Source: Gossypium raimondii (taxonomy: Eukaryota > Streptophyta > Magnoliopsida > Malvales > Malvaceae). From it: a stretch of DNA of 64,000 bases. Location of the stretch: assembly GCF_025698545.1 (NCBI RefSeq), contig NC_068565.1, forward strand, positions 6,448,001 through 6,512,000, written 5' to 3'. Positions 32,960 to 46,099 of the stretch are shown here, piece by piece. The notes under the pieces were generated by a model. That model worked only from the letters and a program-made list of their open reading frames with translations, was not told the origin of the DNA and ran no database searches. The position numbers and the translations under genes were made by a program. Within the stretch, counting starts at the first letter, position 1. Every line of letters starts with the position of its first letter.

Positions 32960-33280
32960 ATGGGAACCCGAGGAGTTATTGGAGATAAATGGTCTATGAG
33001 GATTCTCTGGGGGTGTGCAATTGGAAGTGCAGTCGGTATGTCATCTTGACCTTTTGCATGAAAAGAGTTCTATGATTGGTGAATCACTTTTTTGTTGAAT
33101 TATTTTCACTCTTGAATTATATACTTCATCTTGTTTCCTTGTTCTTGCTGGTAATTCACAATTAGTTCTTGTGTAGCCCTGTATATGGTTGCTGTAGAAA
33201 GACAAAGACAGAACAGAGATCAAATGATGGCAGAAAGTTTAAAGGCCATGGAATCAGAAGGTAGTGGTGAACGAGTTTGA
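32960..33280 (+). CDS. HIPM: HIPM-type small membrane protein, 59 aa, 2 coding exons
   Basis: Coding exons are 32960-33035 and 33177-33280, which join in frame (GCAGTCG/GTATG to GTGTAG/CCCTG) to 59 residues. The N-terminus MGTRGVIGDKWSMR precedes one hydrophobic segment (ILWGCAIGSAVALYMVAV), followed by a charged tail rich in R, Q, E and K. A leader exon upstream probably ends at the donor AAAG/GTAATC (32328), with the acceptor at 32957 just before the ATG. The length and sequence fit HIPM (HrpN-interacting protein from Malus) and its Arabidopsis orthologue, a small conserved plant protein reported as a growth regulator. It also lies beside SDE5 as in Arabidopsis, as I recall. Molecular function is unknown. 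Confidence 0.82.
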
Positions 33281-34293
33281 GCATTGACATGTTTAAATGT
33301 TCATAGGTTACTTATAACAAACTTGCTAATGAGCTTCCCCAACACTTCCTTGTGTTCTTACCTTTTGTGTGGAAGTCTTGTGATGTGTGGGTTGCAAAGA
33401 TTTTTTTTCACCTATGGTAAATGGTAATAATTTGTTTGTTGTTGAGTTTCAATGGATGAATATCTAAGACTGATGATGAATGTTCCGCTTTGAGAACAAA
33501 AAATAAATGATCATCTGCCCCCTTTGTTGGGCTATCGATCTTTTGCATCTTGGTATTGCATAGAATTGTTAGAAACTCTCAAAGAATACAAACTCGTAAT
33601 GTGGCAATGAAAATAAAAACCAGTATCTTTTGAGATGATCCCATCTCACTGTCTGTATTCATTTGAGCTCGTTCTTAGCCACAGCCTCAAACCATTAGTA
33701 AATGGCAGAACTGTGTCCTGCAGTCCCCCATGGATGAAGTTGTCTTCCTCCTAGGAGAGTTTAATATATTTACTATTTACCATTTTCATATGTTTGGAAT
33801 GTAAGAAAATACAATGCAAGCTCATGCAAATATAATATTTATGCAATTAACAACCACAAATTAGGAGAATCAATTGTAATAAAGTTCATGAACTCCTTTT
33901 CTTTGTTTACAATTCGTGCTACTACCTACATGTCAGAATCTGTGAATCTGTGAACCTATGAATCTCGTTTCTTTGGTGAGGTTGAACCAGAGGGGAATCC
34001 AAAGAAAACCGTGAGCTTATAAGGAATATAATTCAAGCACTTCGCATATGATTTCCTCATGCATTCAGTTATGCAAAGCCTAAATATTATTAATATTTCA
34101 CTTTGTTGTTCTCTTCTCCGTATACCTACAGTTATTATTAGACAATTACTGTGCTATTGTGTCATTCTCTTATAACAGACACAGTCACATAGATGATCTT
34201 TGTAAGTCATCCTTCTGAAATCTAGAGATTATCAAATGGGAAACAGTCGTAGGCAGTCTAAGAAGAGGTGTACAAAACCGACTCAGAGTTTCA
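33281..34293. other. Convergent intergenic region, HIPM to MLO
   Basis: About 1 kb between two genes that face each other. It should contain the HIPM 3' UTR (to roughly 33560) and the MLO 3' UTR near 34293. No further frame, repeat or RNA gene recognised. Confidence 0.45.
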
Positions 34294-37200
34294 TTAGAAA
34301 CTGCCAATGGTGCGTCTGGATTTAACCTTAGCTACTGGTTGCAACTCTATGTCATTGAATGTACTATTGCGGGGTTCATGCGTATCAATCAAATGGTGGT
34401 AATCTTCCTCGACTGATGTTATTGTGTTTGTATCTGTCATTATAATTGAGCATGTTTCTGTGTCTATGGTTGACCTATCAGTGAAACGCGCTAGCCTTCT
34501 CCTTCTCCTCCTCCTTGCCTCCTTACCCCATCCATGGATTGTGTTCCTTATCCCCTGCGGAAGTAGGGCCGCCTTAAAGTTTGTTCCCATCTGAAAGGAG
34601 AGTTGCTATTGGGATTAAACGCACCAAAAAGAAGCAGCTAAATCACTGGAAAATGTTAAAACTCGTGGCTGAAGTTTGATCATGTAAATGAACAGTTATA
34701 ATACCTGAGTGACCAGAGCATAGAGTGGCAAAGTGATGTAGCTACATATAAACTGCGCAATAAACCTACAAGATACGGACAGTAATTTAAGGATAGATAA
34801 TAGATGAAATTTTTACGATGAAACCAAGACTAGCAAAAACATATTCATACCCCATAATAACTCGTATGAAAACAAGCGTATGGTTGCTGATTAAGCATGA
34901 ATTATAGCCAAACTCCCACTGCAAACATATCAACAGACTGTAATTACAGTGCCAAGATCCTATCCTATATATCCTTACCTATCATGTCAGATTTTGATTC
35001 TTATGTTTAGAATTCATGTTCTATTTTGAAGGCCTTTTTACTATGTGAAATTACAGAAATCAATGGAGAATGGGACATTCTATCAGCCTCAACAGTATTA
35101 TTAGATATCGGTCCAGTCGGGGAAGAGAAAGTACCCAGACCCAGAAAAATGAAGCCAGTTCGAATGCATTCTGCAGAGAAACGACAACAAAAACATTAGT
35201 TCGACGAAACAGAAAGTGTAATAACTAGGCAGGCAAATGGAGTCTGAAATGTTTATATTGACTGCATTGCTTTAAACAACAAACCTGGAATAAAATGAAA
35301 TGGATAAGGGACAACAACCATTCTGGCTTCTTAAACCAGAAAAGTTCATCCCGAGGCGTCAGCTTTGTTCCAGTAAAATAGCCCGTTATCCCAGCACTCT
35401 CCAGTGTCAAGGTTGCCATGACATTCTGCAACTTTGCTCCCACGAGAAGAACAAACTGCATACGAAGTTATAAACATGCGATATCAGAATAACATGAAAG
35501 ATTAACTCTTATGTTTGCCCTTCAAACGTTCATTTGCTGGATTGTATGCAAGCACCAATAAAGATTATAGTCAAAGGAATCAAAACAAATACCAGACGAG
35601 AAAAAGGGCGAAAGACTTACAGTAATGGGAATGATAGCTATCCAGAAGTAAAGATTAGAGCCTGTAAAAAGGGAAAATAGCCAAGGAATCGTGAATGTGA
35701 ATTGGCAGAACAGCCTATAATACGAACGCGCACCATTCGAAAGTTCAGACAGGCAACAGGATGAGAACAGTCATTCCTACATAATCCTTTGTGCCTTAAA
35801 CAAGCAGCAAAAATGGCTAACTTGAAGGGCAAGAAATCTATTACTCTTGATAAAAGTACAGCCAAGCAGCACAAACATAATTGATTTGATCTCAATCTTG
35901 CAATGTGCAATACCTTTCACATTGAATAGTATGAAGATAACAACAAATCCCCACAACGTAAAGCTGCAAGAAATTAAACCAACAGATCATTAGCAGCCAA
36001 CAATGACAGGCTTCATTGATCATATGACTGAAAATAATCAGAGAACTTCTCTATGAAAACATTACTTGCCTAACGCCAACTATCTTTTGAAATTCTTCCT
36101 CCATGGAACGAACCATGTAGCTATGAAAATCATACTTCAGGATCAGGCTGTGATTCTGCCATAAATAGGGAAAAACCAAAGGCATAAACATTCATAAGCT
36201 GTTATCGTTCCATTGTGAATGTTTGGCATCAAGAGATTTTCACCATTTAAATTAAAAAGTACCACGATGAACCCTTTGCGGAGCGTCAAATAGTCTGCAC
36301 GAACGACTGAACACCCAAATTGCCGAAAGAAACATATCTGCAAGTAGAAAAATAAAGAATCTATAACAGAAAAAAATTCATCATTCTCAAGTGTAAGTGA
36401 AGTTGTTTAAAGCAATTAATGCCCTTCAAAGATCTTACATTAAGAGAAAAAAAAAAGCACATAGTTGAAGGAACTGCTTATTCAAAGAGTAAGAATGACA
36501 ACTTCAGCAGCAAGAAGAAATGTTCTGTACCTACCACCCAGATAACAACTCGATTTTGCGTTAAGGGGTTCGCTCTGTGGTTTACGATGAAAGCCATTTG
36601 TCTTTCCATTAACGACTGTCTATCTTGTCCTGCAACAAGTAAACCATAATCATCATATAGTATCTTGAAATTTTTTGAAACATCGTCTGCATAACTTTGA
36701 TCACATGTTTTGTGCAACATCAAACTATTATCTGAACCTACTGAAAATATACTGTTTGGATTTACCAGTTAAGAAACCAAATTGGTCCTTATGAGCTTCA
36801 TTCTCCCATGCTCTCCAGCTACGAATCTACCAAATAGTTATTCGAAAGGTGAGAAAAAAAATAGCAACTTAGAACTGTTAATGCTTTTATAAGAAGTAGA
36901 GTTGCTTTACAAACGACCAACCTTCACAATTGCAAGTAACATTGTTAAGCAACTGTAAGCTATATGTGTGATTGCCATTAAAAAGATGAAGCGATGCAAC
37001 CCCTCGAGAGCTTCATACGAAACAAATGGTTCATGATCCTGCAGAACAGAATAATTTAATGGAAGATGGTGTAGAGAAACATGCAAAGGGCAAATATGGA
37101 TTAGTTACATGCCTCTTTGCAGGTAATGGTATTCATGCCTTTCAAAATCCTCGGAAATGAGCGAGAAGCGGAAGTAATCGAAAGCTGAAGTTCCTTGGAA

Positions 37201-37719
37201 GAATCATGTTCATTTTCTTCAACAATGTCAGACCAGGAGCATGGTGCAAAGGAACTATCATCATAGAACTTTGATGGAATACAAATATTAGCTATTGACC
37301 TTGAGGTTGCTGTTAGAAGGAGCGACATAAATCCGAGCATCATTAGCTCTGAAGGAAAAAAAAATTAATGGTGAATATGACTATGGCACTCTAAATCATA
37401 ATCAGGAAATAACATTTTCACACCATACCTTCTTTCATCTTCTCCAAAGCTGCAAGCAGAGATTTTTTGTCAGTTCTCCTTAACCACTGCAACAAAAATT
37501 ATTAAGTACATAAGATGAGTCTGATGAATTTATTTGTAAACAAAAGCTACACAAACATGATTGAAAAAAGCTGAAAACAGGGAAACTGACGTTGGTTAGT
37601 TGGTGAATAGAGCGCTCCACAATCAACGAAACTGCAATAAAGACTGACAATACAGTAGCAAGAGCCCATGTTGGGGTTATGGCCACTGATCTTTCTTCCT
37701 CATTCTCCCCATCTAACAT
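34294..37719 (-). CDS. MLO family seven-transmembrane protein, clade I (MLO4/11/14-like), 15 exons
   Basis: Minus-strand exons: 37719-37591, 37486-37429, 37348-37113, 37038-36922, 36826-36766, 36629-36535, 36337-36263, 36155-36070, 35963-35914, 35661-35621, 35455-35285, 35170-35135, 34918-34851, 34765-34705 and 34590-34294, giving 526 residues. Family blocks in order: TPTWALATVL and ERSIHQL (TM1), EELMMLGFMSLLLTATS (TM2), DHEPFVSYEALEGLHRFIF (TM3), DYLTLRKGFI, YDFHSYMVRSMEEEF, LYFWIAIIP, LLVGAKLQNVMATL, DELFWFKKPEWLL, SYITLPLYALVTQMG. A basic calmodulin-binding region (IHGWGKEARRRRRRR) follows. Sequence is closest to MLO4/11/14, linked to root tropism and thigmomorphogenesis, rather than the powdery-mildew clade. 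The start at 37719 is chosen by family alignment; the frame is open further upstream. Introns 3 and 8 appear to use GC donors. The C-terminal tail is shorter than in AtMLO4/11. Confidence 0.93.
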
Positions 37720-39847
37720 AAAAATCAACAAATTATGATGTTTAACCTCAAGAACAAAGAGAGAAAATATTTCCAAATCTTCAACACTTTGACTCCTCTC
37801 ATATTTCAGATTAAAACAAGAAGAATGTACTGTACCCAAGTTCATTTTATTTTCCCTGCTTTCAAACTTGTGGGAAAAAACCCAAGTTTTAGCATCAATC
37901 AAGGTGGAAGCTTGTTTGAGTTCTGAGTCAGATAATAAAGTCTGATACCATGAAAGCCAAAAACTTTAAAGACAGAGTTAACAGACTTTTAATAGTTTTT
38001 GGCCTCTCAATATTCAAAGCTTCTTCTCTGTCTGGAGTCTGTATTCTCTTTGTGTATTAAATGCCAATTTTTGCACGACCAAACAAAAAAAAGGAAGAAG
38101 GAAATAGATAATTAACGGAAGAAACAGACAAAGCAACCGAATCTGGAAGAACCTACGTTTACAGTTATATCAGATCTCCTTTCTAGCAAAAAAAAAAAAA
38201 CTTTTATATATTAAAAATTGCCTCTTAGCTTCTTGGGAAGTAAAAATGGAATTTTTAGAAAGGTTTTGGAAAGAACAAATTAACAAAAGAGTGGAAAATG
38301 ACAATGCTGATGCACGTGGAACAACAAGAAGACAGATCTCGCTTTCTTCAGTCTCTCTGCAGTGATTTTGTAGCTTACATTAGTTTCATTTACAACTAAT
38401 TTTCAGCTTTAATTTTGCAACTTTTGTAGGAACATTTCCTCCCTCTACAACCTCCTTTCTCCAATGGTTTCTTTTTACTTTATTTATTTTTAAAGGTAAA
38501 TTCATTAAATAATAAACACGATGATAAAATATAATTTCCATCAATACAATAAAAATTTTAGCCTCAGCATCAATAAAACATGACACGTTAACAATTAGCT
38601 TTGTTGCAACTCAAGTACAAGATATAGCTAGAGTGATTGCAAACACTTAATATGATAAGGAAATCAGCCTCGGATGGTCCAAAGCGAGCAAAATTCACCA
38701 AGAAAAAATTAAGCATTCACCAAACTAAAGAGGATGACAACAAAAACTTCTCTAAAATCACTTGTAAAACAAAAGTTACATGCATAAGCAAAACTAAAAA
38801 AACTTACTACAAGAGAAGACAAAAACTTTTAAAACTGAAAACTTATTAAACAATAGAAAAATAAATAAAAAAACATATAAAACTTAAGAGAACATGAGTC
38901 CAAATCGACTCGTGAAATTATTTATTATTCTGAAATACGCTTAAAACAGAAACAGATTACGAAGCTAATGAAGAGGCACCCACTTTTCAAGAAAAACTAT
39001 AAGTGGCCAGTGGAGTTTTAGGTCCATCACAACTTATGAAGACAATAAAGCTACTTACAAAATAAATCTGCAAATTGAAAATAGAGAAGCCATGTGGAGT
39101 GGATGAGAAGAATAAAGAAAGAAATGGTTGGTTGGAGAGAAAAAAAGGCGGACGATGCGCTGCAAAACAAAATATAAGAAGAGTTTTTAGGTTTTAATAA
39201 TATTTTTTACTTTATTTTTTAAAAGGTACAAATAAATAGAATTATTTTTATTAATACGATATATTTTAATTTTTATAATTTTTTTAATAATTTGATGTTA
39301 TCATCTTATATAAATTTATACATTTTTCTAATATTAAATTTATACATTATTAATAAACCGTATAATGATGGTTATAACACAAATTGGAGATGATTGATTA
39401 TTATGGTTCATATCGTGAGTGAGCGAAAATTACTAAGTTTAGAGGTTTAAATATGTGGAACAGATTGTTGGCAAGGTAAGGAATAGGTCTCTTTAAGGGG
39501 TATTTATAAGGGATAGAGGTTTGGTGTGGGTCTCGGTAATTGCAGTGACAAGATGGCGTGTGTTAGCCTAGGATAATGTTTAAGCCAACCTTTAAATTGT
39601 GTGACCTCGCTGAGTGTAATGTTTTAGGCAAGGCCATAAGGCTGACATCTTCCGGTGAAGTCATTGCAAGGTTGTGCGTTGTCAAGTTTCTATAATTGTT
39701 AATTGTTCTAGCGAGAAAAGTCTAGGATGAGGGTATAACAATTGTCCATCTAGATCAAAGGCAGATTATAAAGTGGCCTAGCTTGAGTTAATGTCACGAG
39801 CGCTGTTAACTATATTCATTTGACGATGCTTTCATAAAGCTTTGAAG
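37720..39847. other. MLO upstream region and intergenic DNA
   Basis: 37720-38160 probably holds the MLO leader and promoter, with a pyrimidine-rich minus strand. 38160-39840 is AT-rich; several short frames have no recognisable content. 39380-39840 is less AT-rich and non-repetitive within the window. No RNA gene or transposon terminus was identified. Confidence 0.4.
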
Positions 39848-40084
39848 TGTAACACCCCTAATCCGAACCTGTCGCCGAAACAGGATTACAGAGCATTACC
39901 GAAGTTTACAGAACAAATAGACAAAATTTCGTATCATATTATATTCATATCAGAAATCAATCAAAATCATACATATTGTCCCTTATATGAGCCCTTGAGG
40001 CCCAAAATACGTGTTAGAAATAAATTGGGACTAAATCGGGTACTCAAAGAATTTTTCAGAAAATATTAAAAATTTTCAAAGTTG

Positions 40085-40410
40085 TAAGGGACATACGGCC
40101 GTATGGCCAGGCCGTGTGACTCACACGATTAGGAGACACGCTCATGTCTCAAACCGTGTGGACATTCATAATAGGAACACACGGGCGTGTCTCAACCTGT
40201 GTCCATGCCCGTGTGAATATACTGACTTGGGACACACGACCAAGCCACACGCCCGTGTGCTAAGCCGTGTGAGTATACTGACTTAGGTCACACGGCCAAA
40301 CCACATACCCGTGTGCTAGGCCGTGTGAGTAATTTGAGCATACTGACTTGTGCAAATTAAAAGATACAGGGGACACACGGCTGAGACACACTCCCGTGTC
40401 TCTGCCCGTG
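40085..40410. repeat. Cluster of ACACGGNCGTGTG palindromes
   Basis: Repeated partly palindromic units such as 'cacacgcccgtgtg', 'ccgtgtgagtatactgactt' and 'acacgggcgtgt' occur about ten times. The same unit recurs in the LTR fragment at 57775-57980. Confidence 0.8.
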
Positions 40411-41284
40411 TGAACAAAAATAGGCTATTTTCCAAGCCACATTTCTCACCCAATTTGACATCAACCTAACTCAACATTTTTGCACATCAACAAGCCACAA
40501 CAAGGCATTTAAAACAAACCAAAATCATGTCTCAAACATGACATATTACCACCTACAACCTATGGCCCTTAGGCACCTCAAATGACAATTTAAAAATATG
40601 TCAACCAAGTATCTCAATTTACCTATTTGACCCAATTCATATATGCATTTTCAAACCACATATTAATCACACTTCAAACTTGATAAAACCACTTATATAT
40701 ATACATCAAAACATTTATATGCCATCAATGGCCAAAATAACCTATAATGTCATTATAACCTGAATTAATTTACTGAAAATGCCAAAATAGTCGATGGATA
40801 GTGTGATTCTGCTCCAACCAGCTTCCAACCCAAATGAGCTTCCGAATTACTATAAAATATGGAAAAATAACACAGAGTAAGCTTTTAAACTTAGTAAGTT
40901 CATATAACATAGAATTTAACTTACCATTTAATCACATTTAAGGTAAGTATACAAGACATATTCAAACCAATTTGGTCAAAAGCCTAAACACATAACCTCA
41001 ACATGTTAGCCATGTAAACACATATAATAGCTCATAATCATGGATGAATATAGTCATTAAGCAAGTTCCACATACATGTATCAACCGAATCATGTTTCAA
41101 TATATCAAGTAATATCATTTCCATTTATATACCGGTAATTGTTTGTACCGAACTCATTTTGTCTCATAACAGAACATTGCCCGTTGAACCGTTTAAAATA
41201 TTGTTGGAAACACGGGTAGTACACACGAAGTGTACAAAACTGTAATCCGTCAATTCATGTACATGTATGCTCATATGAGCATGT

Positions 41285-41385
41285 AAACGGGAAGCTTTTC
41301 CAAGCTATATAACGGGAAGCTCATGTGAGCTAAATAACGAGAAGCTCATGCGAGCTATATATCGAGAAGCTCATGAGAGTTGTGG
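41285..41385. repeat. Tandem array, about 30-bp units around AGCTCATGNGAGCT
   Basis: Four units of the form 'cgagaagctcatgcgagcta' follow one another, each with an inner palindrome. They lie within the solo LTR. Confidence 0.75.
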
Positions 41386-42618
41386 TGTGTCTGCAACACA
41401 TGTAGGACTACAACCAAAATGGTAACCCTAATGACATATCATTTGTATCCTCCGAATTTCTAAGGTTTAAATGGGACTCGAAAATTATTGGATATGTGAT
41501 CGGTAATTATACATGGCAACTGTACAAATCACACACGATAATATTCAATTTTAAAACATATAAATGTACAATTTAGTTACACGAACTTACCTCGACAAAT
41601 GTATGTAGATATGAAGGCTACTAAGCCGTTACTTTTCCTTTGCCTCGATCTAACTCCGTACTAGTTTTATCGGGATCTATGTAAATGAATTTGACTTAAT
41701 TCAATATAATTCATATTCAATTCAATCCAACATACATTTTTGTAAAAATTATCATTTTTCCCCTATACTTTTAATTTATTACAATTTAGTCCCTAGGCTC
41801 GAAAAATGAAATTCATACAATTCAATTCTTATTCAAGCCTAGCCGATTTTCATACATATTAATAGCAGCCCATGTATTTCACAAAATTTATAATTTTACC
41901 ATAAATTTATCATCTTTTCAATTTAGTCCTTAATTGATAATTTCATCAAAATTCTCTTTACAAAAGTTGTTTATCTAACAACAACCTTTCATTTTCTATC
42001 ATAAAACTTCAAAATTCAAGCATACTCTTCCATGGAAAAATCCTAATACTTTAACGGTTTTGCAAATTAATCCCCGAGATAGTTAGATTAAGCTATTACA
42101 ATCTCGAAAACATAAAAATTATTAAAAACGGGACAAAAATACATACCTAAATGAGTAAAAATAAGCTTACTCACTTTAAGCTTCCATGGCTAGGGTTTCC
42201 ATCTTTTTTTTTTCATTTTATTTGGTAAAAGATGATGATATTAGATTATTTTATTTATTTATCATTATTTATCATTTCTTTTTCCAAAATTAACCTTAAT
42301 AATTTATTAAAGTTCCAATGATGAATAATCATTCTTGTCCACTAAGTACTCTAAATGGTCTATTTACTATATAAGGACCTTCAATTTAAAATTTCATAGC
42401 TATTTAATACATTTAGCTATTAGAATTCAATTTTTACACTTTATGCAATTTAGTCCTTTTTATCAGATTAGACATGTAAACAATAAATTTTCTTGACTAA
42501 ATTTTTATACGGTATTTCTATCATACTATAGACCATAAAATAAATTTTCTTCCGACCTCAGATTTGTGGTCCCAAAATCACTGTTTCGATTTCACTAAAA
42601 ACAGGTTGTTATATGAAG

Positions 42619-44448
42619 TGTCATTTTTATTCATTGATCGTCACGCATTTGTATTAATTGCCTTTGGACATTCCGATTGGAATTGTTAGGAATGCATTGT
42701 TTCTTATAGCAATCGTTTCGTTTGGAACTCCAATTTATATTTTGGCCCAAATATCTAATATTTTTTATAACGGATTAGTGGTTGAACAGCCAGGCAACCG
42801 ATTCTCGATTCAATCTTGATTTAATCAGTTTGATAATATAAAATAATAATTATAATTAAAAAAATACTTTAATAAGCCCAACTATATTTTGGACTTCTAA
42901 TTTATAGCTCATTAGTAAGCCCAACTACTGTTAGCCGAAAACTCTTAACTTAATTTTATCGCTTCACGTTTCATTTTCCTGCTGCCGCCTCGCATTTTCT
43001 TTCTTCGATTCATTTTTTATTTTCATAACCTTTCGTCTTTCACCCTTTTCATTCTAAGTCTAGGAAAACCACTTCGCAGTTTAAAGGAAGTCTTAAGGAT
43101 TCAAGTCATCTCTTTCTCTTTCGTTGCTCTAGTTTTCTGGTTATTGATACCCACTGCTCAAATATAGTCACTTTATTCCGTTTGATAATAAAAAATACAA
43201 GTTCAAGATTAAAAGAAGTTAAAAATTAAATAATTATAAAGATTGAACATCAAATGAGTCATTATAGCTAAAGTATTGTACGTGGAATCTGCGTTCACGA
43301 CAAATGGCGGAATTCCGGTGACAAATTTGACCTTGATCGTAGTCTCAAATCATCCTTAAAGAAAGCTATGAAATAACTCTTCAAACACGTGTGACAATAG
43401 GATCATACTTGTTTCCAGCTCGGGAACGTGCGTCAATGGTGTGCTGCCAACGTAAAAATGTGAGCAGTTTTCCAGCGGGAGAACAAAGCGCATACCAACT
43501 GTTCTTCATATCCTTCCATCAGTAATTATTATAAAAATACCATGAGCTTTGCATGAAACCAGGTTGAATATAAAATTCCACTTCGGTGACCTCAAAATTG
43601 GCTTTGCATGAACCAAAACAAACGCTAGAAAAAGCCTAGAAGGGGTTGGTTTGATCTTTGGGTAGATATTTTGGTTATCCATCCTTTTCATCACATTAAT
43701 ATATGTTCTTCCAAAAAAAAGAAAAAACCCACCAGCTAGATTGATGAGACTAGATTTCACAAGATATGGGTACACTATCATTTTCTTCCCACCATTTTTG
43801 TAGTCCTAATTTAACCTAATCTTTTGTCTGCTTAGAGAACAGGAAACTATACAACATGAGACAATAAATAGGTTTGAATTCCACTTCTTTCTTTGTTCTT
43901 TTTAACCAGGATTTATCAGACACAGATTAGAAAGAAAGATCATTCATAACTCTGGTCTATCTAATAGTTGGAAGACACGGTGAAGAGATTCACATTTGGG
44001 CCCCATTTTATCACTTTTGAGCTGCTCCTTAAGGTATAATATTTGCATATCATTCATATCTTATTGAAGAAAATAATGATGGCATCAATTTGCTAAAAAA
44101 AATAGCAGACATGGACATTAAAGATTTTTCATCTAATATTCTGCAACAAATAAAAAATTCCACTTGAAAAAGATAATAAAGATGTGTAATAAAAAATTTA
44201 CACTAAGAAAAATTTAACATTTGTGACTTATTACTAATATTTGCTGATTTTTTGAGCCGTCTTTTTTCAACTTTTCTGGTTTTTTATTTCATAGGACTAC
44301 CTTTCAAACATTAAATGATGAGAAGAATCTTTAAACAGATTCATGAAATTAAAGGTGAAAATCTTTTGCCAAACTTTTAAGTCAGCCAAACTTTTAAGTT
44401 AAGGGATTAGCAAAAGTTTTAAACAAAAGCTTTTCTCATCATTTTTTG
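42619..44448. other. Intergenic DNA downstream of CBSX5, nothing firmly recognised
   Basis: 42950-43150 looks like a pyrimidine-rich plant leader (ttcattttcctgctgccgcc), and 43280-43500 is balanced in composition, but neither has a readable frame or a family I know. The last part before 44449 must hold the CBSX5 3' UTR. Confidence 0.35.
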
Positions 44449-45859
44449 TTAAGCTATGGTTTCCAAATGTTCCCTGAAAACTTTTAACATGTCAGAAAAT
44501 GTGACAATTCCGACCAAACGACAATCATCTTCTATAACCCAAACATAGTTAACTCTATGAGAAATGGCTTGGATCATCACTGCAACTAATGAACTCTTGG
44601 GATGGCACACAATTGCCTCAGCTGTTCTCACCATCCTGGCTGAATAACTCATTGACCTACTATATCTTCCGGACCTTGGCAATGGTGAGGCTGCCATGGA
44701 TTCTTCATCAGATGATGATGATGAGAATCCACCACATGACATTGACATACTGAAATGTTCAAGCATTCCATTCAAGTTTCTCTCCTTCAACCTTGATGAA
44801 ACGACCCGAACAAGGTCTTCCGGTGGACCTCCGCAGTCGATGTAGGCCATTAGATCCCCGGAGGACAAGGTCTTGACGGCTGCTGCCACCGTCTCGTCGC
44901 AGCAGGCCAAGGTGAAGGGAGAAATTTCTCCAATCAAACAGCCTTCACTGTCAACCACAGCCACTGAAGTTTGGTCCACAAGGGTTCGAGAAATGGCTCC
45001 TATGGCTGCAGAAGCAGGGGAGTGGTATTCAATGGTGAGGATTTCAGAGCTGATGATGCCAAGAGTGTCGATGGAGAAAGTAGGGACAGGTGAAAAGAGG
45101 CCAATTGAGCTGAGTAGGAATCTAATCACATCTTCTTGAGTTAACCAGCAGAATTCACGGCCTTTGTGGACGGTGACCGTCGGTGATGGCTTCTGGTGCT
45201 GTTTTCTCTTGTTGCTGAGCTTGGTTTTGATTGGTACCACAAGGTTTTGAGCTCCTTCAAGTATAAGATCTATTGCTTTTAACAAGCTGAAAACAAAAAG
45301 AGAAATAATTATGATTAATCACTTGAAATGAATTGGATTCCATCAATTGACAGTCCCAAAGATAAAACAAAAACTGGGAAAACGTAATAAAAAAATAAAA
45401 AAAAAAACCCATATAGCCATAAACATTGAAAGAAGTGAAGAAAATCCAGAAACAAGAAGAATCCAAACATGTCAATTATCAGTACCTGCAAGACGGTTCC
45501 ACATGCAAAACAAGGCCAGGAATCTTAGGCAAAAGCACTGAAACAGGCTCCTTCAAAGCAACAGAAGGTGACACCAAGTTTTCATCTTTGCAAAGATAAC
45601 AAATCACATCCACCATACAAACTTTGCCTACACATCTACAATCATCATCATCATAATTATCGCAAAAACCAGCAGCCGACTCAAACCCTGAACTGGTTTT
45701 AGCCTTATGATCGCAACTCCACACACTAACGAAGTTATCATCCGAGGTTTTCAAGACCTCAAGAGCCTCAGCAATGGTGGATGTTACAGAAAGTGACCTC
45801 AGCGCTGGCTTGCCAAGACACAAGTCAGATAACTCATGTGACAATAACCTCACTGCCAT
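44449..45859 (-). CDS. CBSX5: CBS domain-containing protein CBSX5-like, 2 exons
   Basis: Minus-strand exons are 45859-45486 and 45286-44449, joined AG/C across a 199-bp intron, giving 403 residues. The start MAVRLLSHELSDLCLGKPALRSL is the family N-terminus, and no in-frame ATG with family similarity lies upstream. Four CBS-type repeats are suggested: TIAEALEVLKTSDDNFVSVW (first), the SPVPTFSIDTLGI region, a middle repeat with SVAVVDSEGCLIGEISP, and a last repeat ending NYVWVIEDDCRLVGIVTFSD. A Ser-rich linker (GGFSSSSSDEESMAASP) separates the last two. CBSX proteins are plant adenosine-nucleotide-sensing proteins; CBSX5 itself is poorly characterised. No defects seen. Confidence 0.9.
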
Positions 45860-45987
45860 GCAAAAGAATACTACGGAAAATTGAGTAACCAAAAGAGAGA
45901 AAGAAAGGGCTTCTTTCTTCTTCTTTTTTTCTGAATTTTGTTTCTTGATTTCTTGAGGATGGATGCTGATACCGGTGAAGGTTGGGG

Positions 45988-45998
45988 GTATATATAAG
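45988..45998 (-). promoter_or_regulatory. TATA box of CBSX5
   Basis: On the minus strand CTTATATATACCCC lies about 130-140 bp upstream of the CBSX5 ATG, a good position for a core promoter with a leader of roughly 100 bp. Confidence 0.7.
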
Positions 45999-46099
45999 AG
46001 AGGGGGGTTGGAATTTGTTTGGAAAATGAAGGGCAAGAGGGGAGGTACGGTATAAAGTACAAAATTAAGGGCAAAAACAATGTAGGGTCCATTAAGCTT

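Larger units (their letters stand above)
39848..42613 (+). mobile_element. Solo gypsy LTR, 2766 bp, TSD TGAAG
   Basis: It starts TGTAACACCCC, ends GGTTGTTATA, and is flanked by TGAAG (39843-39847 and 42614-42618). It contains a block of palindromic ACACGG..CGTGTG motifs at 40085-40410, a 4-fold array of about 30 bp built on AGCTCATGNGAGCT at 41285-41385, and a final 'gatttgtggtcccaaaatcac' block common to cotton-like gypsy LTRs. No coding domains are present. Confidence 0.85.

Noticed and set aside
40085..40410. CRISPR-like array because of short spaced palindromes.
   Set aside because: Plant nuclear LTR context, irregular spacing, imperfect units and no cas genes.
43506..43781. A 91-codon minus-strand frame upstream of nothing recognisable.
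   Set aside because: No family resemblance, no splice context and no neighbouring exon; treated as chance.
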